From Diphasiastrum complanatum (lineage: Eukaryota > Streptophyta > Lycopodiopsida > Lycopodiales > Lycopodiaceae), in assembly GCA_029204225.1 (NCBI GenBank), contig CM055098.1, forward strand, positions 2,603,106 through 2,667,105: a stretch of 64,000 bases of DNA, in the 5' to 3' direction. The notes beneath the pieces are model-generated. The model made no database searches and was not told the DNA's origin. It worked only from the letters and a program-made list of their open reading frames with translations. Below are positions 1 to 16,237 of the stretch, one piece after another. Position numbers and translations under genes: made by a program. Numbering within the stretch: position 1 is the first letter of the stretch; each line of letters opens with the position of its first letter.

Positions 1-1846
1 ATTCAACCTTCAAATCTTTTTTGGAAGTGATCTACTATCAATAAGCCATTTTATTTATTTACACGGGAATATCCACAACAATTTGTAATTAAATTAATTT
101 CATTGTAACTAACTTGCAACCATATAGTTTTCTTTTCTTGCATGCCATTGTATCTTTGTAGTGACATTAATTTCAACAGCAACCATCTACAATTCGAGCT
201 AAAGACATCTGGGAGATTCAACATTTTAGCATTTCAGGTCTCCAACTCTATTTTTGAAGCTAGATAAACTAGATATTTATGACTATTGGGTTTAGTTGTT
301 AGATTGAGTTCTACACGAGACGAGAATTGATGAAATTATGAGTAGAATTGTTGGAAATTAAGCCCACAGTTGTTTCTTTGGTGAATGACTAATTTTCATT
401 TCAGGATTCTTTCTGAACGTTTATTGATCATTGATCCAGGGTCAGGTGAAACCAACTTTGGTTCTACGTCTGCTCATCTGATACCTGTAGGAATCATAAA
501 CTTAGACATCCAATTTATTTGAAGATCGTCTACAACGGGCTTCCGGTTGATCTCCAACAAAGGGTAACCAATCTTATCATAATTTCAAGTTCAGATGTTA
601 AGTTCAATAACTTGAAGTCATTGAAGACTTGGCCATCTTCAACAACTTCCACGAATTAGCATTTAGAACAAATCTGCAGAAATACATTACTTTTTTGACA
701 GTCTGCAGAAATACACTAACTGTTGGAACAGTCTGCAAAAATGAACTATGTTTTTCACAATATCGCCTGCGAAATTAGCATAGTTCAACAGTTTAAACTA
801 TTTTGCAACAATTCAAAAGTTTAAACTTGTGCAGTTCAAAAGTTTAACTATTTCTAAAACCTTCGGCTTTTTTGCATTTTCCCGAAAAATGTGAAGAGAG
901 AAAATTTTCGAAGTTCATCTATTTTCACGAGTTAAACTGTTTTAAAGACACCATCGCCTTTTTGAGGGCACCTTCGGCTTTTTTGCAAAATCTCGAAGAG
1001 AGAAAATGCCGAAAGTCGTCTATTTTGAACGAGGGGCGTTCCTAGCCACTTTCTGAAATTTGTGAAGTGAGAGAAAACCACTTCACGTAAAACGCGAAAT
1101 GATAGAATTTGCGACGTCCTCGTCCACGTCAACATTTCCAATGGGTTGACAATATACACTATGTATAGTTGTCACAAAAGCCATATACTTCCAAGTACAA
1201 CGCCTTACCTAATTAGAGGACAAACATTTAATGTAATTAATACATTGATGCAATCTATAAATAGGTCATCCTAGCACAGATTACTTGAGACGCTCCGTCC
1301 ATGAGACGTATTATTTGAGCCTCCCAATTACGGCGTCATTTTGGTTGTAATTGCTATCTCATTGTACTTCAGTGTTTATATAGCAGCAGCATGCTTTTCT
1401 ATTTGTGTCTAACATAGATGAATGCTTGTTGTGATTGAATGTACTTTATCGCTGTTTGATCGCGCTTGTTTACTCACTCTGATCAGAACACGGACGTCTA
1501 CGACTCCTCAGTTTTTTATCAGACGATGTTGTCTTTGACACCTGAGGAACTCGCAATATCATACTGCTCTTTCATCTATTTTAGAACCAAACTTCACATT
1601 GAATCCATTTTTCAGTAATACCACACACAAACCATTTCTAATCTCTTCGGTGGACTATATTCTTGTTCTTGTGAGTGTAAATTGATTTTTAAGATCATGT
1701 TGGACAATTAGAACACTTATAGTTGTGATTACATCTAGCATAAGCTTTCTATTAGACTGTTTTTGCATCTAGCAGCTAATTAAAATGGGAGAGCTATTTC
1801 TGCTCTCTTTTCCGTTCGCGTTCTTCTATCTCCCTTGCCCCATCAA
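1..1846 (+). other. Left edge; probable copia LTR/leader DNA, no gene
   Basis: No coding sequence is recognisable. Short internal repeats built on CAGTCTGCAGAAATACA occur at about 670-745. A TATA-like TATAAATA sits at 1256-1263, as in an LTR promoter, and the stretch ends with ATCA just before a PBS-like site. The right half is probably the 5' LTR and leader of the copia element that follows; the left LTR end could not be fixed. Confidence 0.4.
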
Positions 1847-1848
1847 AT

Positions 1849-1860
1849 TGATATGAGAGC
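1849..1860 (+). other. Degenerate copia primer binding site
   Basis: TGATATGAGAGC differs at two of twelve positions from TGGTATCAGAGC, the initiator-methionine tRNA PBS used by plant copia elements. It lies 54 bases upstream of the gag ATG. Confidence 0.55.
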
Positions 1861-1913
1861 ATAGTTCATTTAAACCGAGAGATTAAGTGTGTTCTATTTG
1901 TATTACTGTTAGT

Positions 1914-3902
1914 ATGTCTCATATAGGTAGCTCTTCGTCTTCATCATCCAACAAGGCTAGAATCATTGACAAGTTCAATGGTTCTAACTTCTACATCTGA
2001 AAGTTAAAACTCCAGATGATGTTGATAGATAGAGATCTTTGGGATGTAGCAGAAGGTGCTAACCTGAAACCAGAAGATAGTGATCAAGCAAAGGAATGGA
2101 AGATCAAAGATCAGAAGGCCTTAGCATGTATCACACTCAATTTGGCCGACTCCCAAATATCCCACGTTACCATATGCAAAACCTCTAAGGATGCATTAGA
2201 TTTGTTATCAAATCTTTATGAGACTCATGATGTAACCACTAGATTACATCTTAGAAGGAAGTTCTTTACTCTTAGCATGTCTGATTCTACTGCCATCGCA
2301 TCTTACATCAACAACTTCAAGTCTTTATTGGATCAGTTATCAGTTGTAGGATGTTCTATTCAAGATGATGATGTCGTCATGACCTTGCTTTCTTCTCTTC
2401 CAAAGTCATATGAGCACTTTATGGTGATGATCTCCACACAACCCGACCTCACTCTGCAAAAGGTGATTGGTCACCTACTTCAAGAAAAAATACAGAGAAA
2501 GACTAGCAGCCTGTCTATCAAAGACAAATCCATGGCTCTATACACCAAGAAGAAAGACTACTTCAAGGGCAAGAATCAAGTGCAGCAGTAACAACATAAG
2601 CCTCATACTCAAGGTGAGAATAGTGGATCACGAAAGAAGCTTTTCTGCAAATATTGCAAGAGAGCCAATCACAACATCAAGGAGTGTCGTATCCGGATCT
2701 ACAACGAGGCGAAGAAGCAACAACAACAACAACCAGACTCCTCCAACACGACAAAATTCAAGGAGCAAGATACACGTTTGTTAATGGCTTACATCAACAG
2801 CAACGAAGACTGTGATAGCTGGTACCTGGACAGCGGCGCTACCCAACACATGACCTCTCGCAAGGAATGGTTTACCGAGTATGCAGCTTACAACAAAGAT
2901 CAATTTATCTATCTCAGAGATTTAGGCACCATACGTGTGGAAGACAAAGGAACAGTCACAGATCACTTTCAACAACGATCTATCTATTTGTGTTCCCAAC
3001 GTCCTTCATGTTTCTCAGCTATCAAAGAACCTGTTATCAGTCTCTAAGATAACGTATGAGGGCTACACTGTTACTTTCTCATCTGAGCAGTGTACAATAT
3101 CCGAGGAAGATACTACTCTAACTACATATACTAGAGTCAAAAATCTCTACGTACTCTCTAATTCAGTTGCATTAGCTAGTATCTCTAATGAGAATGTAAA
3201 CGATAATGCTATTCTGTGGCATAGTCGATTGGACACATAAATACAACTATATGCGTTGTAATAATTTAGTTGATGGATTGTATTTCCCTTCTTCATTAGA
3301 TAGGAAACCTTTCTTTCGTGAATCATGCGCCTATGGCAAACACTCTAGAAGCAAGTTTTCCAAATCACATTCCATCAAAACAAAACATGTATTGGATCTG
3401 TACATAGCGATATTTAAGAGATGCAATCTATTTTATCACTTTCATAGATGATTATTCTAGATGGTCTACAGTCATGTTCATTAAGCACAAATCTGAAGCC
3501 TTTGAATGCTTCAAGAGATTCAAGGCCATGGCTGAGACACAAACGTCTACAAAAGTGAAGGCACTCCGAACTGATGGTGGCGGCGAATACCTCTCTAACG
3601 AGATGTCCGACTACATGGCTGAACATGGTATTAGAAGACAGTTCACCACTTCCTTATCACCTCAACAGAACGAGATTGCAGAAAGGAAGAATCGAACTCT
3701 TCTCAACTCAACCAGATCCATGATACATCAATCACAACTACTTGCGAAGTTCTGGGCAGAAGCTATTGCCACAACCTGTTATGTGCAGAACAGATCTAGC
3801 ACCAAAGCCATCAACAACAAAATTCCTCATGAAGTTTGGCATGGGCACAAGCCTAGTGTCAGTCATTTAAAAATCTTTGGTGATCAATTCATTCTATGTT
3901 GA
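1914..3902 (+). pseudogene. Ty1/copia gag-protease-integrase remnant
   Basis: The gag starts at ATG 1914 (MSHIGSSSSSS). An in-frame TGA at 1998 replaces the expected Trp of the FYIWK motif. The UBN2-type gag follows, with a TAA at about 2589 and a CX2CX4HX4C zinc knuckle (CKYCKRANHNIKEC) near 2646. The aspartic protease is DSWYLDSGATQHM near 2812, a frameshift lies near 2960, and the GAG-pre-integrase LWHSRL is near 3215. After another frameshift the integrase shows FIDDYSR, LRTDGGGEY and QNEIAERKN, the D-D-E triad. The protein ends abruptly after HLKIFG at 3902, where an inverted LTR begins; RT and RNase H are missing. In an intact copy this polyprotein would make the particle and insert the cDNA. 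It is dead here. Confidence 0.9.
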
Positions 3903-4371
3903 TTGATTACAATTTTTGTATCTAAATACAATTTACAGTTGTTCAAATGTATGTACAAGAAGGTGGCATGGAGCCGTTGCGCCATCTTAAGTAGATCGTG
4001 GCTATTGTTGTCGTTGCACAAGTAGTTGCACAATACAAAAAGTGGGCATGAGAAGACTTCGATTATTCGGAGTCGAGCGTGTTGTTGTTGATAGTGAATA
4101 AAGTCGGAATAGTTGTTTGACGGTTCTCGACGATAGTCGGTCGACTCTACAAGTCGGACTTCTCCGATAAGTTGGCCAAGTCAGGCTTTCCCAATAAGTC
4201 GGCCAACTCTGACAAGTCGGGTAGCTCAACAAGTCGGGATTGCCGCTCTCTTGTCTACCTTCGATAATAGAGTATTTCTGCAAACTGTGCAACAATGCAT
4301 GTAAAACTACAACAATATGAATGGAACTAGATTAACATGGGATTTAGGAGAGTAGAGGAATAAATCCAACA
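3900..4371 (-). mobile_element. Inverted partial copia LTR
   Basis: Read on the minus strand this starts TGTTGGATTTATTCC and matches the start of the LTR at 21907, including the AAATCCCATGTTAATCTAG stretch, a cluster of GACTTGTCGG-like motifs and the CTTGTACATA region. Homology stops at about 3900, where the plus-strand integrase ends. It is about 470 bases, a little under half of the presumed 1-kb LTR. Confidence 0.75.
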
Positions 4372-4883
4372 GTAAAAAAGTGTGTGGAGTCCCTTTGGAC
4401 CAGATTATGGTAAAAACTCTTAAACTAGCCAAATATCTATTCCGAGTATGGATGAGGCATGGATGTTGATGCCAAGAGAGCTCTCGTCCAATTTTCGCAA
4501 CAATATCTCAAGTGTCCATATCCAACAGTTCGCGCAACAACATAATTCACCCATGATCTGTCATTTTTTATGAAGGTTCTTACTATATGGAATGATTTTT
4601 TGCCTCCATATTCTTTGATATGAATAAAGCCATGGCATCCAACAACATCGATGATCAACTCCCTCTGGCATGACTATACTATAGAGCGACATTGATCGGC
4701 GATCCATGGCCTGCAAAATTTCAGACCTGAATCTCATAATTTTGGTTGGAAGGCATGCACTCAATATTTTTTCCACTCACCAATGAGCGCAGCACAACAC
4801 GCCTGAAATTCATGGAGAAATTAACTAGCTAGTTAATAAAGCGCCATCAAGAGTCCTTAAGTTTTCCTTAGCTCCTAGTGTCG
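4372..4883. other. Unassigned stretch with minus-strand ORF fragments
   Basis: Two overlapping minus-strand frames of about 70 codons (4437-4658, 4561-4776) are present, and acceptor-like TTTTGCAG and TTTCAG sites occur near 4710 and 4805. I cannot match the peptides to a family. A decayed transposase or gene fragment is possible. Confidence 0.25.
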
Positions 4884-5518
4884 AGGGACCGACACTACTT
4901 CAAGCCGAGGGCCCTATTGTCTGAAATATATGTACATAAATAAATGGATCCGACAAAAAAACAAAAAATAGTCATAGAGAAATTAAAATAGGTGCAAGGG
5001 TCGTGGCATCCTGCTTGTGTAAGTCCATAACCCAATGAGCACATTTGTGAAGTGTAGAATATTGTATCGTGGAATAAAATAGACTTGGGCCATGTAAATA
5101 AAATAATATAAAAAGGCCAAAGTCTAAGTTGCAAAGTTTAAGTTTGTAGTTAAAGTCAAAATGGTAGTAGGCGAGATGTGCTACTTTGTGCACCTTAGGA
5201 TTAAGTGTGTTTGCTAGAAAGGGCTTAGATTTCAATTCTTGCCCAAATGAAGTAGCCAATAGAAACAAAGGGTTGCAAGGGCTTTCCCAAGAATAAAAAG
5301 ACACCCGTTGTACTCATTTTTTATGCTTAATAGAGAGGATGAGACTCTACCATTTTGCTCACTCAAGCATCCTCATGTGCTTGTGCTCTATATTCTAATG
5401 TTTTATTGAATGCTACTTTTCTTTTGCTTTTGATTGTTTATTGTCTATGAATGCTCTGAATTTTTTTCATTGGAATAAAAGTATTTGCACATGAGCTATA
5501 TTTCTCACTCTTTCTTTT

Positions 5519-5609
<91 letters not shown>

Positions 5610-5637
5610 CTTCTTTATTTGGAATGGAAGTGGTTTG
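4884..5637 (+). mobile_element. Diverged gypsy-type LTR with CT tract
   Basis: It shares an order of short matches with the LTRs at 24386 and 29002: the internal-side CGAGGGACCGACACTACT, then AATAAATAAATGG, GTGCAAGG, TGGCATC, TGTAAG, CAATGAGCACA, GATTAAGTGTGTTT, GAAGTAGCCAATAGAAA and a CT array. It looks like the 3' LTR of an older plus-strand relative whose body is gone. It abuts the chromovirus LTR at 5638. Confidence 0.6.
5522..5602. repeat. (CT)n microsatellite
   Basis: About 80 bases of uninterrupted CT dinucleotides inside the diverged LTR. CT-derived open frames here are translation artefacts. Confidence 0.98.
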
Positions 5638-6195
5638 TGTTAGGTTGGTGGGATAATGTTAAAGTTAGAGTAGGAAAGCAACTAAACCACACAACTAGAT
5701 TTAGCGAGAGATCTATCCTAGTGGACCTTTAAGGATCACCAAGTGAAGATCTTCAAGAATCTTGTCACATGCAAACCAAAAGGACACCTGTGGGGCATAA
5801 ACCACCCAACCAATATGAAAAGGCTAGTCAATACCCTAACCAATTCACCCTCAAGCAACAGTGAATGAATACAAGAGAGAAGAGGATCCTGGCTCATGAA
5901 TCCGAAATTCCAATAAGGAGATGGGCGAGTTTCCATGGTAGGAGAGAATATTTTGCTTAGGATTCCCATGCAACGTATAAAGCTATTGACCTCCTATTCT
6001 TGCATTATAGCAGTCATACACCATGCAAGTGCTCCTATGTCCAAATATAGGTCTGGGCCCTCATATGATTGTTAATTACTTTATCGACCATGTCCGGAAT
6101 GATGTAGCATAACTAATAACCACATACAACTGGAGTGACCAGCTATCCACGTCAGAAATTATTCCTATTCCCTTATACATGACATGGACATAACA
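5638..6195 (-). mobile_element. Chromovirus 3' LTR
   Basis: The 558-base stretch begins TGTTA and ends TAACA, a perfect short inverted repeat. On the minus strand it directly follows a polypurine tract (TTCAAGGGGGGAAGAA, about 6197-6212), and upstream of that lies the chromodomain end of the gypsy pol. The other LTR is not in place, so no target duplication can be checked. Confidence 0.75.
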
Positions 6196-6211
6196 TTCTT
6201 CCCCCCTTGAA

Positions 6212-8795
6212 CCACTTCTATCCTTAGAAGTGGAAACCAAGGAAGTTCTTCTTTATGCTTTCGACCCATTCCCATGAATCATCATCCTCAGTCCATCCCT
6301 TCCACCTAATCAAGCACTCAGAGATATAATGATTTCTCAATTGTTATATCTGGTTCTAAGTACCTTTTCAGGTTCCAAAGGAACAATATGCGATAAGTCC
6401 TCCAAATGGGTATGATCCTCTTCAGAACCAATAATGTCACCTTCGTATAAACATAATTTTAACCGGCTTACATGAAACATTGGGTGAGTTGTAGTTTTGT
6501 CCTAAAGATCTAGTTCACAAGCTAGAGAACCAATTTTTCTTATAATCTGAAATGGTCCACAATATCTTGTAGACAATCTATAATGCTTCCCCGTACACAT
6601 AGTTTTAGAATCTTTAGGAATTCTAAGATATACCCAGTTATTAACTTTAAAATCTCTGGGAGACCTCTTAAGATTGGCATAGTGCTTAGCTCTAATCTGA
6701 GCACTTCGGATACAATCACGGGCCCCAACATTTCGTGCATATCATGCAAGAAATCCGCAAGTTTATGGATCTTAACAGACTTCGTCTCCACATTACCGGA
6801 GATCTAGGTTGAAAACCGTACATCAACAAAAAATGGACTATAACCAGTAGCAGAATGTTTTCTACTATTGTAAGCAAACTCAATCAAAGGAACGTAATCT
6901 TCCCATTGAGATTGCTTGTGAGACACATATGTTCTCAACATATCCTCCATAGTCTGATTAGTTTTTTCAATCTGACCATCTGATTCAGGATGATCAGTAA
7001 AACTAAAACTAAGCGAGTTTTCTAGCTTATGGAATACAGCTGACCAAAAGTAACCTATAAATTTAGGATCTCTATCACTAACTATATCACTTGGCAGTCC
7101 ATAAAGCCTAAATAATATTACAACAAATATCTGGTCAAAATTAGAAGCCTTTGTAGTTGACTTGACTGGTATGAAAGTAGCTAACTTTGTTAACATGTCC
7201 ACCACAACCTAAATAGAATCATTTTGATGTTGAGTCCTTGGAAGTCTAACCACAAAATCCATAGATATACTTTCCCATCGTTTTTGAGGGATATCTAGGG
7301 GATGTCACAACCCTCCAGTCTTCAAGCGTTCAGCTTTGGCTAACTGACAAGGTCTACATCTAACCACATAAGACTCGACAAATGGTTCGAGTTTTGGCCA
7401 ATAAAACTCTCTTCTGACCAATTCCAGAGTCCTGTGTATACCCGGATGACCTGCACAAGAAACATCATGACACTAAAAAAGAATCCTCTTCTTTATCTCA
7501 TCATCCTATTGTACACAATTTTTTCCATTCCGAAATAGAAAACCATCTCGGATAGAGAATTGTTCCGCTATCTGCTTATCTTTCCTAGGAACTTCAGACC
7601 CCTGTGAGTAAATCTCTATTCCATTCTCATTTTTTCCTGTCTCCACCATCTTCCAGATGGGACCAAAATGAGAATCCGATTCACACCTCCTTCTTAGTGA
7701 AAGATATAGATCAGTGGAAATCTGGGTGAATGAAAATTCATTTAATTCACCAATCCGGCTGAGCGCATCCGCAACCTGGTTAGAGATGCCCTTGACATAT
7801 CGGATCTCATGATCAAAGTCTTGCATAAGGTCGACCCAACGAGGTTTACGACCCCTCAGATCGTTTTGATTACAAAAGTACTTAAGAGACTGGTGATCTA
7901 TATATACTATAAACTAACTACCATAAAGATAATGCCTCCAAGTTTTAAGTGCATGTATCATAGCAAATAACTCCTTCTCTTGAGTTGTATAATGCAACTG
8001 AGGCGCTGTGAGTTTCTTGCTTTCAAACGCTATCGGCCTATCGTCCTGTAGAAGAACTGCTCCTATCACTGAATCACTTGCATCCGTTCGCATGACGTAA
8101 GGTATATCAAGATTCGCAATTTGTAAAACAGGAGTTGAAGCAACCATTTGCTTGAGCTTCTCAAAGCATTGGTTCAATTCATCATTCCACTCAGTAGGCG
8201 GACTAGGTTGACCTCTCTTTTTCTTCTTATTAACTCTGCCTTTAGTCAAATTATTTAAGGTGCCACTACCTTCGCATAATCTTCAATTGATTTACGAAAG
8301 AAAACTATAAAACCAAGAAAAGATTTAATATCTCTAACCGTCTTTGGTATCGACCACTCAAGCACTGTCTTGACCTTACTCTCATCAATCTTCAACCCAC
8401 TACGGGGGGTGATCTTATGATTGAGGTACAATAACTCATGCTTAAAGAACTCACATTTAGATTTTTTAGCATACAATTTCTCTCGGCTGAAAATATCTAA
8501 GATAGTTTTAAGATGACTCAAATGCTCCTTAAGTGTTCTACTATAGATGAAAATATCCTCTAAGAATACATCCACACATTTTTCTAGATATGGACAAAAA
8601 CGATCGTTCAACATCATCTGCTAGAATGTAGCTGGTGCATTCGTCAACCCAAAAGGAAACACGAGAAATTCATAATGATCGAATCTTGTTCGAAAACCTG
8701 TCGTTTGCACATCATTCGGATGAATCCTAATCTGATGATATCTGGTTCTAAGATTTATCTTTGGTCAGAAAGTGAGGTGCAGAAGATAGTTCTAG
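6212..8795 (-). pseudogene. Ty3/gypsy chromovirus pol remnant (RT-RNase H-integrase-chromodomain)
   Basis: Read 8795 to 6212. RT carries [28 protein letters not shown] and NAPATF, then a stop, then VDVFLEDIFIYS. The catalytic YLDD box is changed to FLED, so the first Asp is Glu. RNase H shows YVMRTDASD, TQEKELFA, YIDHQSLKYF and VADALSR. Integrase shows GHPGIHRT and CRPCQLAK zinc-binding residues, then VVDMLTKLA, IVSDRDPKF and SDGQIEKTNQ (D, D, E). The end has a GPFQII SH3-like block and a chromodomain (ISECLIRWKGWTEDD, SWEWV, near 6240-6330). Chromodomains in such elements bind histone marks and steer insertion. Stops occur near 8622, 7914 and 7506. The RT N-terminus, protease and gag are missing because a copia LTR starts near 8796. 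Confidence 0.9.
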
Positions 8796-9936
8796 TTCGA
8801 AAAGAACGAATGAAAGTAATTTGTGTGTCTAGAAAGAAAACTTTTTGTGCATGGCGGAATAAACTATCTTCCTCTTTCACAATACATGACTATGCCTGTC
8901 AATTTCAAACAAAACAATAGCGATAGAAATCACGTTTGAACTTATAGTAACTAACTTTGGAATCGCCAGTACTACAGTGATTACGTGGCCAAACAATTAA
9001 GCATTGAAAATTATCAGACAAATAATTAGTCGCGAAGAATTCCAAAAAATGCATACATTTTGAGACGAAAGCTGAACGCAATAAAGGATAGTATTGATTC
9101 AGTATGAAAACGTAACAGAAGTAAATGAGTACAATAAGTTGCGGATCGAAGTCGCGTACTCTATGCTATCTCTGAGCGGCTAAAATGAAAGTCTGAATTA
9201 AGCGCAATGCTGATAAGTAGTGGCGCAATAGCAATCTCTAAAACAACTCTAAGAAGTGAGCTAGAATGCTCAAGAGTGTTCAAGCTCGCAGGCTTGAGAG
9301 AGAGAGAGAGAGCTAACTATTCAAATGCTTCTGATAATTCTGATTTTCAATTAATGAAACTGTATGAATATGAACAGCTATTTATACTAATAAATTAGGT
9401 CGTCAATTGTGATTGCCAGTTAGCTGATCTCCGATGGCATTCATCCGGTTCCTAGTCATTGATTGTTGATAAGCGGTGAAATTGGTCGTAAACGTTCTGT
9501 CTGCATAAATGAACCAAAATTGTAGCTCTATAGAAATGAACTAAAACAGCCACAGGCGACACTGTTGGATTTTTCGCGAAAAAGACGAAAAAGGAGAAGG
9601 TGCCCTTAAATCTCATTTAGGGTTGCCCCACACTTTGCCATAGTCATTTCCTTAACATTTGAGGCTCTTTGAAAAAAGCAAAAAATGCGACTGTGATTTT
9701 ATACGATATTTCTGTCAGACAAAAAATGCAGAAAAGATGACAGTACATTTTTCAACGGGATTTTTGAGCGAAAAATACGACACTGTCGTCAACTCCATAT
9801 AATTCTATAGACTGTGTAAAAACACTTGTAATTCTGCAGACTGTGTAAACACACGGGAAAATCTGCAGAATTGGATTAACAATGGATGAAGATTAAAATC
9901 GATTAGACGATTGGTAAGAAGGAGAATTATCCAACA
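8796..9936 (-). mobile_element. Copia LTR (3' LTR of the 10-11 kb copia)
   Basis: On the minus strand it starts TGTTGGATAATTCTCC right after the polypurine tract AGATTAAGGGGGAG (9937-9950). A TATA box TATAAATAG lies at 9386-9378. The far end is placed near 8796, where chromovirus RT homology stops; that end is approximate. A GA run at 9298-9313 lies downstream of the TATA box. Confidence 0.65.
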
Positions 9937-9959
9937 CTCCCCCTTAATCTGAATCCTTG

Positions 9960-11573
<1,614 letters not shown>

Positions 11574-11741
11574 GCGATGGCAGCCTAGGGCACTCCCCCT
11601 CCAGCGATGGCAGTCTGGTGCGCTCCCCCTCCAACAATTAGTGCTTTCTCTGGCAGCGAGGCCTGATCTGGGCAAGGTCCAATATGGGCACGCTCATCTG
11701 TTCTAGAGATGCGCACTTAGTTGTGCTGCACTCTCTCCTCT

Positions 11742-11829
11742 GAGCAGCGGATCCGAACAGCGATGGTCCAGTAGATTTGAGCAGTGGATCTGAACAGCAA
11801 TGGTCCAGCGGATCTGAGCAGTGAATCTC
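11742..11829 (+). repeat. 37-bp tandem repeat in LINE 5' region
   Basis: Two 37-base units (11742-11778, 11779-11815), each starting GAGCAG, plus a partial third. They share GAACAGC(A/G)ATGGTCCAG. They lie just upstream of the ORF1 start and resemble repeated 5'UTR modules of LINEs. Confidence 0.8.
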
Positions 11830-11877
11830 CCTGAGTGCAGATTTGAACAGCGATTTGGGCAATGGGGCTCTGCCACC

Positions 11878-12641
11878 ATGGATTCTGAGTGGATAACAAC
11901 CCGTCGAAAACACAATAGAACTTCCAGTGAAGTTCCCACCCCACCAACTGCCACCATTGCTCCAGCTACTGTCGTACCAACCCCTCCAGCGGATTTTGAT
12001 GTGTGGGCAATCATAAGCAGAATGGACATCCAACTTCAAAAGCACTCGTATAGTATTATCGCTCTACAAGAAAAGGTGAAGATTCTTGAGGATGAAAATG
12101 CAAACCTCAAAGAACAGTTGACAACCAAGACCTCTCAAATCGATCCTAGTCATGTCAAAGCCCTGGAAGACAAAATCCAAACTTCGACCAAAACTTGGGT
12201 AGACTTGCTCAAGAACTTGGAATTAAAGAATACGATGGTGGTTTCACAGGCAATGCAAGAACAAAGCAAGAGGGAATATAGAATCCAAAACGTTCGCGGC
12301 CGAGGTTTTTCTCTTGAAACCGACCCCCTTCTTGCAGCCAAGGAACTGTTAGCTTCACTCTCTTATGAGGAACAGGAAGATGTTGTGGAAGCAGCATGGC
12401 ATAGTAAGTTTTCATTCGTTTCAAATACACTGATTATCAAGACGAAGTTCTTAAGTATTGTGGACGTCTTAAAGGTAGCAACATTTTTGTCCATGAAGAC
12501 CTGACCGCCCTACAGTGGAAATAACGTAAGCAACTCATTGAGGAAGCGAATTCAAAAGGGAAAAAGGTTATATGCCGTGATGGACGACATTTTTTTGTCA
12601 CTCCATCCAGAACTGATCACTTAGCGCCACCTCCTGCGTGA
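11878..12641 (+). pseudogene. LINE ORF1-like RNA-binding protein (coiled coil + RRM-like)
   Basis: The ATG at 11878 has a textbook context (GCCACCATGG). About 40 Pro/Thr-rich residues are followed by a leucine/glutamate-rich coiled coil (LQEKVKILEDENANLKEQL). Then comes a conserved C-terminal part, REYRIQNVRGRGF, DPLLAAKELLASLSYEE, and after a +1 shift near 12415, FKYTDYQDEVLKYCGRL and KGSNIFVHEDLT. A TAA near 12522 interrupts before GKKVICRDGRHFFV and a final TGA at 12639. Coiled coil followed by an RRM-like domain is the layout of L1-type ORF1p, which coats the element's RNA; the match here is by pattern, not by alignment. No ORF2 follows, only a 3'UTR-like stretch with AATAAAA at about 12834. 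Confidence 0.65.
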
Positions 12642-12839
12642 GAGCCTTTCATTGACGTTTGTTAGAGATTGTTCAGAGTTAGGTTGAGAGTTAGAGCAAT
12701 GAAGAGATATTTTTTCTCTTCTTAGTTAGTTTTGGTTTTAGTTATGTTGTTTTGACGGCATTGCTCTGTCTTGGTGCCATCAATTTTGATGTACTTGTTC
12801 GTCTTATACGCCTTTTGGCATGGAAAAGACATTAATAAA

Positions 12840-14220
<1,381 letters not shown>

Positions 14221-14224
14221 TTGT

Positions 14225-15090
14225 TTGGGGACATTGGTCCTTTGACAATTTGAGACCTGGTTCCATTGGTGAGAGAGCTAACTTGAAATAATCAGATTAT
14301 ATCTGACTAACATATTGTAGATGTACCTCTGCTGAGTAATGTAAATCAACTTTCAATTTTTGTCTCTTTGGATCTGAATACCAAGTCAGTAATGGGCTTC
14401 GCCCAGATCGTTCATGTTGAATTCGGAAGATAACATTGTCTTAGCTTCTTTTATCAGATTAATATTGTTGCTAAAAAGTAGTGTGTCGTCCACATACAAA
14501 GTGATAATGATAAAAGACTGTTGCACTCTCTTGAAATAAACATTGGAGTCTGAAGAGCTTGGTGTGTAGACATGATCAATAAGAAAAGTCTTGATCCTTT
14601 GAAACCGTGCTCGAGCAGATTGCTTTAAGCCATAAAGTGCTTTATGGAGTTTACACACATGATTGTGTTGACTTTCGATATAACCTTCGGGTTGCACCAT
14701 GTAAATGTCTTCTTCGATAACTCCATTGAGATATGATGTCTGTACATCCATTTGATGTATTTCCAAATCTGCTGTAGCGGCAAATGATAGCAAAAGTTGA
14801 ATAGAAGAATGCTTAACTACTGGATTGAAAGTCTCAGTATAATCGATGTTGTGTACTTGAGAAAATCCTCTGGAAACAAGTCGAGCTTTTCTTCTGCCGA
14901 TGCTTTCGTCTTCCTTGTATTTGATTTTGCAAATCCATCTGCAATCAACTACATTTCTTAGCAGGTAATTCGACAATCGTCCATGTGTGGTTCTTGATAA
15001 GAGATGAATACTCTTTATCCATATCTTCTTTCTTGAGATCAGAATCAAGCTGACCAAGTGCCTCTTCAATAGTCGTCCTGAACAAGGTGT
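14225..15090 (-). pseudogene. Copia RT fragment, sister of the 10-11 kb copy
   Basis: Read 15090 to 14225. [94 protein letters not shown] and LGEAHY are all typical of copia RT. The frame is open from 15069 to 14386, then stops. Homology to copia pol ends at about 15090 on one side and 14225 on the other, so it is a truncated piece without RNase H. Confidence 0.88.
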
Positions 15091-15115
15091 TGGTGTATGA
15101 ACGATGATCTGCTTG

Positions 15116-16237
<1,122 letters not shown>

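Noticed and set aside
932-1159. 75-codon minus-strand frame in the left flank
   Set aside because: It has no motif, lies in repeat-like LTR/leader DNA and shows no splice or promoter context.
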